From Micromussa lordhowensis (lineage: Eukaryota > Cnidaria > Anthozoa > Scleractinia > Lobophylliidae): 64,000 bases of DNA. Where the stretch lies: positions 24,445,472 through 24,509,471 of the forward strand of contig OZ026597.1 of the NCBI GenBank assembly GCA_964020085.1. The letters run 5' to 3'. The position numbers and the translations under genes are program-made. Of the stretch, positions 1 through 10,400 are shown one piece after another. Position 1 is the first letter of the stretch, and each line of letters begins with the position of its first letter. Under the pieces are notes generated by a model. The model was not told the DNA's origin. It searched no databases and was given only the letters and a program-made list of their open reading frames with translations.

Positions 1-78
1 GGTTTACATTGTATATATTTGCAGTCCTTTTGTTTAGGACCAAACATACGGTAACCTCTTATTGGTTTTGTTATGCAG

Positions 79-1718
79 AAGTTCAAGATTTGTTGTTATC
101 ATTCATTGTAAGTAGTTTTCTCTTTTTTTAAATTTACTGCTCATGAAAAGCCCCTGTGTAGAAGTTCAACAAAGTGTATATATTTATCAGGGTTGGCTAG
201 CAGCCAGCAAAATATCTACTTTATGATGTTGGCCAGCTACCCTGTTGGTATATTGCCCTGAGCTGGGGTTCCAAAGCCCTCTGTCTAAAAACTGAAGGGA
301 TGCAACCAAAAAACCTGTGATGGCACAAAATGAAAGTGAATTTGTGACATGTCCTACTGTTTGACCAATCTCATTCCTCAAGTCTTTGTTCCTTACCATG
401 GAAGCTTGACGAAACAAGCAACTCTCAAGAGTTCCACTCCATGCTAGATTTTGACTTGTTTTAAAAGCAATTGAATGGAAATGAGCGGAAGTAAAACACC
501 AGAGTCCCACTGAGCCATGTGTTTGTCAGTTAGGTCTGCACAATTTAACTGGAAGTGTGATATTTTCGGACTTCAAATCAGATCTTTTCAGGGTTGCTCA
601 TTTTCTGACCGCTGGTCAAGGGGAACAAAGACTCTGGGTACAAGGTTGATATGTTGACAAGAAACAGTTTGTAATTTTGTCTTCATTCAGAGCCTTGCCT
701 ATCCAAGGTTTTTTACCGGAAATAATAAACCCAATTATTATTAGTCAATAGATTACTAATAATCCCTTTGTGTCTTTCTAATACAGTCACTCACTCGTGA
801 CTTCACCCCACCCAAACCTGACCCAGCTCCTCTCCTACACATTTGCAAGGAATGGGGAGTGCATCCTAGGAATGTTGTTATGGTTGGAGATCACCTTCAT
901 GATATACAGTGCGGCAAAGATGCAGGATCAGGTTAGGATAGTGATGGTCAAAGATTTCTGTGCAGTGTAGTTTATGTGGTCATATATCCTTTGTAGGAGT
1001 TCGGGGACTTACCTCGATTCTTGAAACTTCATTTATTTCTTGGCACTATTAAATCATAGCATCAAATTCAGGAGATGGCCAATTCCCAAAAGAGACTTGG
1101 ATATAGAGAAAACACCACCAAATGTAGAAATTGATTGTGGCCAAACCAGGGCTTGAAAAAACTTGAATTCCAGCTTGCCCTCTGGACAAGCAGCTCTCAA
1201 ATTTTGCTTCCCCTGGGCAAGTCTGAGTTGCTCTTTTTGCATTTCCGTTGGCAGACAACTTGCTTAAGCCCTTGCCCATCAGGCAAGTGACAATGAAAAG
1301 TTACTTGCCCCCCCCCCCCCCCAGGAAAATTGTCCCGGACAACCAGACGGCACTTTTTCAAGCCTGCAAAACCTTGTCAACCAAAATGTCCTTTTGAAAG
1401 CTTTTGCAATACACATTTCGTGATGTTTCTCTATAGTCAGTGGAAATTCTTATATTTTTAATATAAATTTTCTTGGTATAGTTTTGGTATTTTTCATATG
1501 CCCTACAGTTTTCTTTGGCTATGTTAACTTTATTCATGGTTGATATTTTTTATCTTTATGTTTTATTTTCAGTTACAGTGTTGCTGAATGATTCAAAGAA
1601 TGGTGACTTCAAAAAGTATGCTGACTTCAATGTGGACTCTTTAAACGAGATTGTCAATCTAATTACTTCCCAAGAGAGCTTTTCTGTTGACAGAGAAGAT
1701 TCTAATACAGATGCATAG
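79..1718 (+). CDS. HAD-superfamily hydrolase, C-terminal part (5' end outside window)
   Basis: Three exons are proposed: 79-107 (weaker), 787-931 and 1573-1718 (stop TAG at 1716). The joined phases agree (0 into 787, 1 into 1573). Exon 787-931 encodes FTPPKPDPAPLLHIC, with the HAD motif III lysine in KPDP, then VVMVGDHLHDIQCGKDAGS, with the motif IV acidic pair (GDxxxD) that binds magnesium. This matches subfamily IA phosphatase-like hydrolases; the KPDPAPLLHIC wording resembles an uncharacterised eukaryotic branch rather than a named phosphoglycolate phosphatase. The last exon ends in an acidic tail. The N-terminal half with the DxDx(T/V) nucleophile motif lies left of the window, so neither substrate nor full length can be stated. 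The 1573-1718 exon is preceded by a pyrimidine-rich acceptor. The family call is firm; exon 79-107 rests only on phase and splice sites. Confidence 0.72.
1146..1366. repeat. Short TIR element with C-run, in HAD intron
   Basis: The ends are near-complementary: CAGGGCTTGAAAAA on the left and TTTTTCAAGCCTG on the right. The interior repeats a TTGCCC/GGCAAG word and carries a run of C at about 1307-1322. CAGGG termini recall hAT-type elements. Flanks CCAAAC and CAAAAC are near-identical but not a clean duplication. A non-autonomous element is likely; the superfamily is uncertain. Confidence 0.5.
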
Positions 1719-2274
1719 AGAAACAGTTCTTATTCAACAGGACGCTATATCCTAGGGTGACTCCCGTAAAAAAAAATACTGGGGTGCTTGTCGGAAATTT
1801 TGAAAAGAATCCCTAAGAGGTAACAAGATTCTAAAACAACACATTATCCTGTGTCACATTTTTTTAGTTCAATACTCCAAAAGGTACTATGAAAGCTCCT
1901 GCTGTGGACTTTTTGAGGCTGAACACCCAAAGTGGTACCAAACCAGCTATTTTAACCACCCTCCTTTTTAGCACCCCTCCCTCCCCCCCCCCCCCCCCTC
2001 TATTTATATGGGAGTCACCCTCCTGGGACTATGTTTCCAGCAAGTAATTTGTAGATTAAACAGAGATTTGAAAAATGTGGATATATAATACTCTTTATTA
2101 AAAACTGGATCATTGGGCAATGCAATTCGAGAGTTTTCATTGGCGTAGCCATCATGGGCTATGAGCCGTTATACCATGCTCTACGAATATGGTAAGCGTA
2201 TGCGTGATTTTTTTTTAGGCGTTTTTATATTTTTCAAAGTTTAGTTTGCTCTATTTTTGGGGCGTTTTTAATAA

Positions 2275-2390
2275 AACAATTATTCTACTCGCCCTTGTTG
2301 GATATGAGATGATTATAGCCAACTCAGCGCTATGTGCCTTGTTGGCTATCTACCATCTCATATCCAACGTGCGCTTGTGGAATAATTGTT
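2275..2390. repeat. Hairpin element (AACAATTA family), copy 1
   Basis: A 116-bp imperfect palindrome. It begins ACAATTATTCTACTCGCCC and ends GGAATAATTGTT, with paired arms around GGATATGAGATG / CATCTCATATCC. The same architecture recurs at 6387-6478, 32415-32515 and 32840-32905. Confidence 0.6.
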
Positions 2391-2578
2391 AAATATTAGT
2401 AGATCAGCTACTGGGTAATGCTAAAACAACATTAGACTGCTTACTTTTGGTTTTGATTATTAGTAATATAATAAGCCAAGTTATTCTCGCATTTTTATCG
2501 GTTCTCTCCTATGATCCATTAAAGGACAGATGCACGATTGACATTATCACTTCAAAGTTTAATTCTTTATTATATAAA

Positions 2579-2766
2579 ACAAATAGATTCCATGTTGACG
2601 TGCATCTGTCCAGTAGTAGATCACAGAAGACGTCAAAATATGATAAGAACATCAGTGACACACTCAGCTATCGCCCTGTGTGCCACTTGTTTGTTCTTAC
2701 CACATTTTAACGTCCTCTGTGATGTATTACTGGACAGATGCGCGGCAACATGGAATCTATTTGTTA
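2579..2766. repeat. Foldback element, about 190 bp
   Basis: Two arms of about 80 bp are near-perfect reverse complements. The left arm starts ACAAATAGATTCCATGTTG and the right arm ends CAACATGGAATCTATTTGT. Both carry the GCATCTGTCCAGTA word and a matching GACGTCAAAATATG / CATTTTAACGTC pair. No coding capacity. The form is that of a foldback MITE. Confidence 0.75.
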
Positions 2767-5700
2767 AACAGTTAGATTATGAGCTCAAGATTTCTATCAC
2801 ATGATATTTGATGAGGATGCATCCCAAGTCAACATATCAACTGACGCTATAGAATCAAGAAGGAATAATCTAGTTGTTTTAGTTGAAATCTATTAGTTGT
2901 TCGAAATTTGACTGGCAAATTATTGAAATCCTCTTCACAAACAATACAGTACAACAGAATATATAATGAGCAGCGTAGCCAATCAGAGAACGGCATTCGT
3001 GAAAGAACGCCAGTAGAGTTATACTTACGACTGAAAGCTGGCTCCGGAATCGCCAACTTTTCTATTTGCCTACCAAACCTTTGTTCTCAAAGATCCTGAA
3101 AACCAGGCTCTTTAATTTTGTAATAGGTGGCTTTGCAAAAAAAAATCACAGTGAAAGAATTAATATACCGTAAGCCAGAAATTCAACAAACAACATAAGT
3201 AATAAAATAAAAGCTGTAGAATGTGTGAAATACAATAAAAGTGAAAGTACAGTTCAAATAAAGTTAACCGAGTTGTTCATGACCCAGCTACTCATTAGTC
3301 CAGCCCCTGTCCCTACATCTGGGGCGGGCAGTTGGGTTAAAGTCAGCGGGATAAGTTGCATGCGTATTCTGGAGCGCGCGCGCTTAGTGGCTATGTATTG
3401 ATTGCAAGTAGTAACACCAAAACAACCTTTAGAAAGCTAAGCCTTGTTTTTACCTGATAAAAACTAATGATCAAAACAATAATTATTAGCCGTCATCTTA
3501 AGATTGCGTAATTCCCTATGAAAAACTAATTATTTATACCTACTTGCTAGTAGGTAATATATTTAAGGTTAATGCGCACGGCTCTTTAGAAGACCACTTT
3601 TTAGTGATAAGGATCCCGTGGATAAATAAAGTTCAGTTCAGTTCAGTATTTAGTTATCATTACTAGAAGTAATCAGAGATTATGAGTGCGTTCGTGCTAA
3701 GGTATTTAGGCAAGGTTGACATTCTGGGCCACTCCAAAGGTGTAGACGTACACGCGAAGCAAATGAAATTTGGGTTGTCCAGTACACTTGCAATGTTTGC
3801 TTTACAAAAGGGTACTGTTACGTAAGCTTCACTTTCGTTCGTCATTTCATGAGGGACCATGCATAGTTTGTTTTACGGTAAGTTTGTTAGGGTATAAGAA
3901 AAGTTGTTGTACATACCTGAAAGATTGTGATAAGGACAGAACTGGTTATTAATGGCAATTGTAGAAGAGCAGTTAAGACAATTATCACAGTCTAAAAGAG
4001 AACTTAATTTAATTAACGAGTATTTTGAATTTGAACTTGAACTGTGAAACAAAATAAAGAACAGTAGAGGAGTGAACTTATAACAGCAGAAGGTGAATTC
4101 CAAAAGTATTTGAGTACTGTACATCGCGGCCAAACCATGTGCTGTACATTTCTTTCGAGTGGAAATCTTTTCGAGAGGTTGGACATTTGGAAGCGGTAAG
4201 TGGTTTTCTTTTGAAGTCTTTTTGACTGGATATCGTGAGACTAACAGATATCACTATTAACATTTATCGATGCCTTAAGGAGGTATGCATGACTTCTGGT
4301 GCTAAAGTTTGGCGCTGTGAGACCAATGTTCTGCCCGATTTTTTTGAGTAGAGGGGGCGGCTGTACCAGGCTAAATCCTGCCAAGGTGAGCCGTCCCATG
4401 AAACTTGGCTCAAGTCATGCATGAGTTGGATTTGCACGCAATTTGCAGCATAGTTTCTTGCACTTCCGACTATTTTGATTCTCGAAATAACATTCTCAGT
4501 TACCGCTATTCTTACATTTTTAATTCTCAGTTCCCGCGATCTGACAGTTTTTCGAATGTGTGAAAAGTGAAGAAACGCGGCGTTTCCCAGGATTTTGTAG
4601 GAGCCCTTAGCACTGTAGCGTCAATCAACAACAAGTCTCATTTATTTTGTACCTTAAAAGAATTTTCAAACAAAAAATAAAAACGGATGGTCAGTTTACT
4701 GTTTGGATGAAACGTTTTTCTTGTTTTACTGCCTTCTTCATAGACAGGCATCACCAGAGTCTTAGGTAATAAACATAACAATAAAACAATTAATTAATGT
4801 TCTAAATGCTTTTAAATTTGCCATGTTTAAAATTACCTTTGTTGACGAAAACACTATGGCAATAAGCCGAGAGGCGGACACGGCGGATTAATTCTTCAGT
4901 CATCCAATCGTCAGATTGGCAGTGTCGGAGCCTGTACCAGTATTAGTGGTCAGGTTGGGTTTGGTAGGTGTCTGTTTGCGGACTGCGCGCAGGTACCACT
5001 GGCATAGTTGAACTCCTACAAGTGTAATTTTTTCTTTGACCAAGTACATGTACTTTGTAGGGAGTGCTTACATTTGTATTCTGCACAGCGGCAATGAAAA
5101 ATATACCTCACAAAGGCCGACCCTGCCGATCTACCTACCTCTAGCATGTCTAGTGATAATTCAAAGGGGTAAGTAGTGTACATGCTAGTGTTAACTGTGT
5201 TACAGCTAGAACACTCAATTCAACTCATAATTGAAATTATTAACTCCGAACTCTGCCCAAGCGCCAAGCTACCCCTGTGTAGAAAAATATATTTATATGC
5301 GTCGCTATAAAGAAGTACGGCCCTGGAATTGTCTATGACCTCTCTTAAATAATAATCCTCTCTTGTAGCAAGGTAATTATTTGCGTATTAAACCGAGTCT
5401 ATATATAAATTTAAGGCGCCAGTTTACTTGGAGCTTTGGGCGCTTATTGGAAGGGGGCGCGCTTACTAGGGAAGAGACGCCCATATCTTTTTGAAAACAC
5501 GCATCTAAACGTCATAAAGCACTTATACGAAAAACAAAGGACAATTTAGCTCAAGACCTGTAACAATGGGGGCTCTTGTAGTGATAACACAATTTGCTTT
5601 TCTGTACCATGTGTTCACATGGTACAGGAGGAAACCAATTCGAATCAAATGAAAAACGTAAGAAATAGGAACACTTTGGTGTCCTAAATTGTCCGAGAGA

Positions 5701-5990
5701 GAGACTAAGGCTTTAGTAGGGTAGTAGCAGCATTGTTTGTTTGTTTTCTTGTTTTTCGCTTGCTTACATTATAGCCTGCTAACCACATAGTCTTCCTGAT
5801 GATACGTTCAGTTTTATAGATGAGACAGGCAAAGACTCTAAAGAAATTAGAACTTTGCAGAATGGTATTCCCTTGGAAAAAGAACACCAAGTAAGTTTAA
5901 ACGATGTTGCATTGCAGAAAACCTGCGCTAAAGTAGATAAAGTAGGCTATCAGTAAAAGGAACGTAGATCAGAGTTTTTATGGACCGTAA

Positions 5991-6373
5991 GGCCCGGTTC
6001 AGACCCCGATCTTTTCATTAGCCGAACTTAATTCAAATTTGCACCTACCCAAATTAACAAAAGTACGCCTATTGATTCAGACGTCGAACTTAATTCGCCG
6101 AACTTCATTCAGTTTGAACCAAAACTGCTTGTAAAAAAAACAAGAACCTAAACTGCTTGCAAAATACGTTATAGTAATTTAGTATAAATTTACCGTAGTC
6201 TATTGTGAATCCGTGAATTTGATTGGCTATATTACCGTCGACTATCTGCTGATAGTCAACAGTTACGCATCAGTGCACATCGCGCGTCACGTTTGAACCT
6301 GATGTAACATAATAAAACAGTTCTTTTCTACGCGATACTTGACTTTTTTTTCTTTTTATGCAATGAGACTACG

Positions 6374-6467
<94 letters not shown>

Positions 6468-6680
6468 GTCTAATTGTTAATTATACATTAGGATCGGCTC
6501 ATGAAAAGTTCGGCGTCTGAATCAAAGTAGTTCCAAAAGTGTTCGAAAGGCGAAATTCCCGGCCAAGCCAGGCGAAAAGAACGGCTGAGGCGTTCCAAAT
6601 TGAAATAGTCGTTCTTAATTGATTCAGATGCCGAACTTTGCATGTTCGGCTCATGAAAAGATCGGCGTCTGAACCGGGCC
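5991..6680. mobile_element. Harbinger-like non-autonomous DNA transposon (TAA duplication), with nested insert
   Basis: Terminal inverted repeats of about 37 bp begin GGCCCGGTTCAGAC on the left and end GTCTGAACCGGGCC on the right, followed inward by GATCTTTTCAT and GCCGAAC. The element is flanked on both sides by TAA (5988-5990, 6681-6683), the TWA-type duplication of PIF/Harbinger elements. Internal copies of the GAACTTAATTC and CGGCGTCTGAA words show sub-terminal repetition. No transposase is visible. Roughly 6170-6486 is a separate hairpin element inserted within it. Confidence 0.75.
6170..6486. mobile_element. Hairpin MITE nested in the Harbinger-like element (AACAATTA family, copy 2)
   Basis: It contains an inverted pair, AGTATAAATTTACCGTAGTC near 6180 and GACTACGGTAAATTTATACT near 6367-6386, followed by a terminal hairpin at 6387-6478 (ACAATTAGACTACTCGCCC ... 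TCTAATTGTT). It shares the GATTGGCTA word, the GTATAAAT lead-in and the GTTGACTATC hairpin arm with the copies at 32.2-32.9 kb. Exact ends are not certain. Confidence 0.6.
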
Positions 6681-6940
6681 TAAGACAGGGAAATAGAGTT
6701 CTCCTTCTTATTTTGGAAAGAGAGGAGTTTCTTGGCTGCTTCTGGAGAGAAGCAGCCAAGCTTCTGGAGAGATCCTTTACAAAGAGACCGATTCAATGAC
6801 AGATTCAATGACAGATTCAATGACAGATTGAAAGCAGGCTTCTTACTACTACATGACTAAAAATTGACTGAACCCCTCACTCCGCCCTCAGTTATTTTCC
6901 ATATTTTATTTGCATGCGTATTTCTCTCTAGTAGAACACA

Positions 6941-7022
6941 ATTCCCCCGTATTTGGGAAAGCGTGACCCTTATTTGGCACAACTCTCCCGTATTTGGGAA
7001 AGCGTGACCCATATTTGGAACA
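6941..7022. repeat. 41-bp tandem duplication upstream of SLC25A38
   Basis: Two adjacent copies of a unit containing CCCGTATTTGGGAAAGCGTG followed by ACCC(T/A)TATTTGG. The unit itself has the palindromic TATTTGGGAAA / TATTTGG theme. It lies about 470 bp upstream of the SLC25A38 start codon. Confidence 0.8.
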
Positions 7023-7486
7023 TGTGCGTTCCATATTAGGCAGAATCAAATTCCGCGCCAAACCGCACGTTTTACATTGACCAATGAGATCTCGAAATAG
7101 TTCCACGCGTCATGGAAGTCTCGTGACAAAAACAGGATTTTGGACTCGTTTGACTGGGAAACGAAGCAATGAGGTGTACATTTCGTCAAAGATTTCGCGT
7201 TAAAAAATTGTCTGTTTTACAAACAGAAAGCTATTCCTATTGTGTTTGATCGTTAGAACATTTTCCTTCGTAATAATGGGCTTTTAACGTGGATACTGTT
7301 GTTGGAGAAAATCGCGTGAATCGAACATCAGAACGACATGTACAGTCCGCCGGCCGTAGAGGCGACTTTTACGTAACGTTCTTTCGCGCCCTGTAAATTT
7401 CCTCTTGGTGTAAACAAAAAGTGGACGTATTTTCACAGATAGATCAGTCAAAAGAGAACTTGATGTAGATTTTGATCTTCGATTGA

Positions 7487-10400
7487 ATGGGTCGAAGCGG
7501 TCGTAAACATGATGTAAGTCAACTATTTTAAAAGCTGCAGTTGGTTAGATAAGTCTTGATAAGAGATGTGTTGTCGGAGTCGACGTGTTTGCGATGAACT
7601 TGTGTTAAAGCAGGTTTATTTGACCATCCAATTGTTTTATCTTGTCTTTTATCTTGCAGACATCCCTGGCTAAGGCTTTTATTGCCGGTTCTTTGAGCGG
7701 CACATGTTCTACGTTGTTATTTCAACCGCTCGATCTGGTGAAAACTCGCTTGCAAGTTTCACCCGCAGGGAGGTTCAAGTTAGGGTGAGCATTGGTCTAT
7801 AGGATATTTGAAGTGCTAGAACCTAAAATAGAAGAAGTCTTCAGGTACTTATTATTTTATATATTTCGTCGACAGAGGTAGCAATGGCATGCTTTACACA
7901 TTTTACTCTGTGGCCCGAAGGGAGCACATTGTGGGGCTTTGGAGAGGCCTTGTTCCTGTGAGTTAAGCTTTATTTTTTCATGTTAAATTTTTTATTACAC
8001 CTTTTCAAATGTTTATACTTACGTACGTATTTTCTATTTTTTTGTAGTCGTTGTCAAGATGTGTTCCTGGTATAGGAATGTATTTCTGTGCTCTCCATGG
8101 TCTGACTCAATTTACCAGGTTGGTAAAAAGACATAAGCCATGCTAATATTACCCTTGGTCCAATCAAGGTCTAGGTCAATGACTAGTCTGGAGAGGGGGA
8201 GGGGAGTGTAATCCTTTTAGCACGTCTCTTTCCTGTACCAATACTTACAGCAAAGTTTGTATACTGGTGTAAGGGAACCTTGGTAGCAAATAAGAAAGGT
8301 TCGATCAGGCATTGTTCTGTTACAAAACCATAATAAAGCATTACAAGTAAGTGAAGAGAGGTAACAAAGGTGTATGGAAAAACACCAACTGAAGATGTGT
8401 CTCTCCCTGCTTGCTTGAGTACTCTTGTAAGTTTCTGGATTTTTTTAATTAAAATGAAAGTGTCTGGTGAAATCTTTTATTTGTTTTATTTCAAAGGTTA
8501 ATTTTTTCCAGGGAAGTTAAGTTGAACATCGAATTAAGGATCATAGTTGTGTGATGGCATCAGCAGAACGTTTTCCATGTTTTCTTTTGTTTCTTTTTTT
8601 TATTTCTCATAACTAAAATGCCTTTTTTATGTTTCAAACATGTTTCGACAGTAATCCATCATTGTCAGTATAACCATTAAGATAACCAGTGTTTGTTACA
8701 TAATATTACTAATGTATGCACAAAATTTAAAAGTTGTGGCAGTAAAATACACACACACCTGACCTTCCAATGAGGGGTAGTCGTGTCGCATGTCGCATCC
8801 TTTTGTGTACTGATGTTGCCTAACCAGCAAAAGCAAATGTTGCTGTCGTTTTTTGCATGAAGTCATATGTAGCTGTCACTAACAGGTTTTTCCCTGTAGC
8901 GTACTAACGCTCTAAAATAACACAGCTTGTGGCTTAAGGTTACTATGCACCTTCAGACCGACCATTTTTTCGAAATTTTGATTTTTAGGTTAATGTATAG
9001 GTCTACGCATGAACTTTCATCCAGAAAAAAAATTCTCAAAAATATTAAATGATGGCGGAGAAAATACGGTTTTTCGTTTTTACCGGAAGTAAAACTTTCG
9101 TGTCTGATTGACAGGCTGTAGGAAACCTGTTGACGTATATGCAGTCAACCGTGACACTAAACACTAAGGGTTGATTGAAGATTACGCGGGAAATTTCACC
9201 AGGAAGCCAACGGCAGTAAACTTTCCAAGCGCTGATTGGCTCAGTTATCTGAGAACCCAGTTGACTGTGTTTGTGGGCGGAGTTTGTTTTGCGAAGCAGG
9301 AAAATTTTTCAGCGCTGTTTTCTCGAAACGATTTTTTCACCAAAAGGGGACACTTTAAAGAGCTACAAGTCAAAGGGAATTTGTTCGATTGCTCTCAAAT
9401 TTTGACAGTAGCTAGTTTTACATATAAACAACAAAAACGTGTCTCCGAATTTTTTATTTCAAAATACTTTTTTTTCGAGAGCGATTTTTGTACGATCAAT
9501 CCACATTTTCTTTATCCTATTTCAAAAATGTTCTGTAACTTTTCACTGAAATTGAATATGGCAAAATCGGAGACACGATTTTTTAGCGCTTTGGCCCCGG
9601 AAGCGGAGGAACACATTAAATAAGCGAAAAACAAAATTCGCTTTGACAGGGAGCGCTCAAAAGGTGATTTGGGCGCTCGCATTTAGGAGTCGTGAAAAAT
9701 TCGAGAATTCATTTTTTTTCAAAAGTTTTGGTATAGTCTGATAGCCAGTCCTATAAGCTTTAATTTGATATAGGGGTTTAGATATCTACAGTTTAAACTG
9801 GACGCGCTACATCGCTTGCACGCGAGACACCCCTGAAGGTGCATAGTAACCTTAATCATCAGTTTTTCAATTTTATGTCATGTGATCGTATTTCTATTAG
9901 TACCTACATGTGTAGATTCCTTTAAGCATTTGTCTGTCTTTATCTGCTCCAAGTTTATATAACTATTTCGAAGACTTGTAAAACTCTATTTTCCAAAATT
10001 AGTAAGAGCAACTTGTATGAAATCAGTGCAATGCTTAAGAATAAAAAGTGCAAGGAGAAGACCTCAAAAACAAATAGTTAAACATCAAAAACTTGTGGAC
10101 GACAAATTAGCCTTCCTTGTCTGAGGCCTTCCAAGGGGTTTTGGCGACAAGCGACATTGCTCAAAAATGTGGCGACAATCTTTTTCTGATTCACCGATAG
10201 CCGACAAAAACTGACAGAAAAAGGGCGACAGTTTGCGACAGAGACAATCCATTTTTACTTTCGACAAAGCGACATGTTTTCGCTTTGCTATTTTTGACAG
10301 CGACGTCGTTATCAGGCAGCGTGATTCCCTTGTGACCACGCCAATAAACCATAACAAAGTCAATAAACCATTGAATTGCTTTCACGCTAATAAACCATTA

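Larger units (their letters stand above)
1719..7486. other. Intergenic region between HAD hydrolase and SLC25A38
   Basis: No convincing coding exon was found. It holds the HAD 3' UTR, a poly-C tract near 1983-1998, hairpin elements at 2275-2390 and 2579-2766, a GTTCA repeat near 3630-3650 that looks like a retroposon tail, the nested TIR elements at 5991-6680, a 12-bp tandem repeat near 6791-6830, a 41-bp tandem duplication at 6941-7022, and the presumed SLC25A38 promoter just upstream of 7487. I recognise nothing in 3700-5980. Confidence 0.6.

Noticed and set aside
25..50. Additional HAD exon
   Set aside because: It has acceptor and donor, but the phase needed to join 79-107 gives an in-frame stop.
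8119..8122. Alternative SLC25A38 donor four bases downstream of 8118
   Set aside because: It would break the phase with exon 11873; the donor at 8119 keeps the frame.
9171..9623. 150-codon frame as a host gene
   Set aside because: It lies wholly inside a TTAA-flanked transposon with exact inverted ends and shows no known domain.
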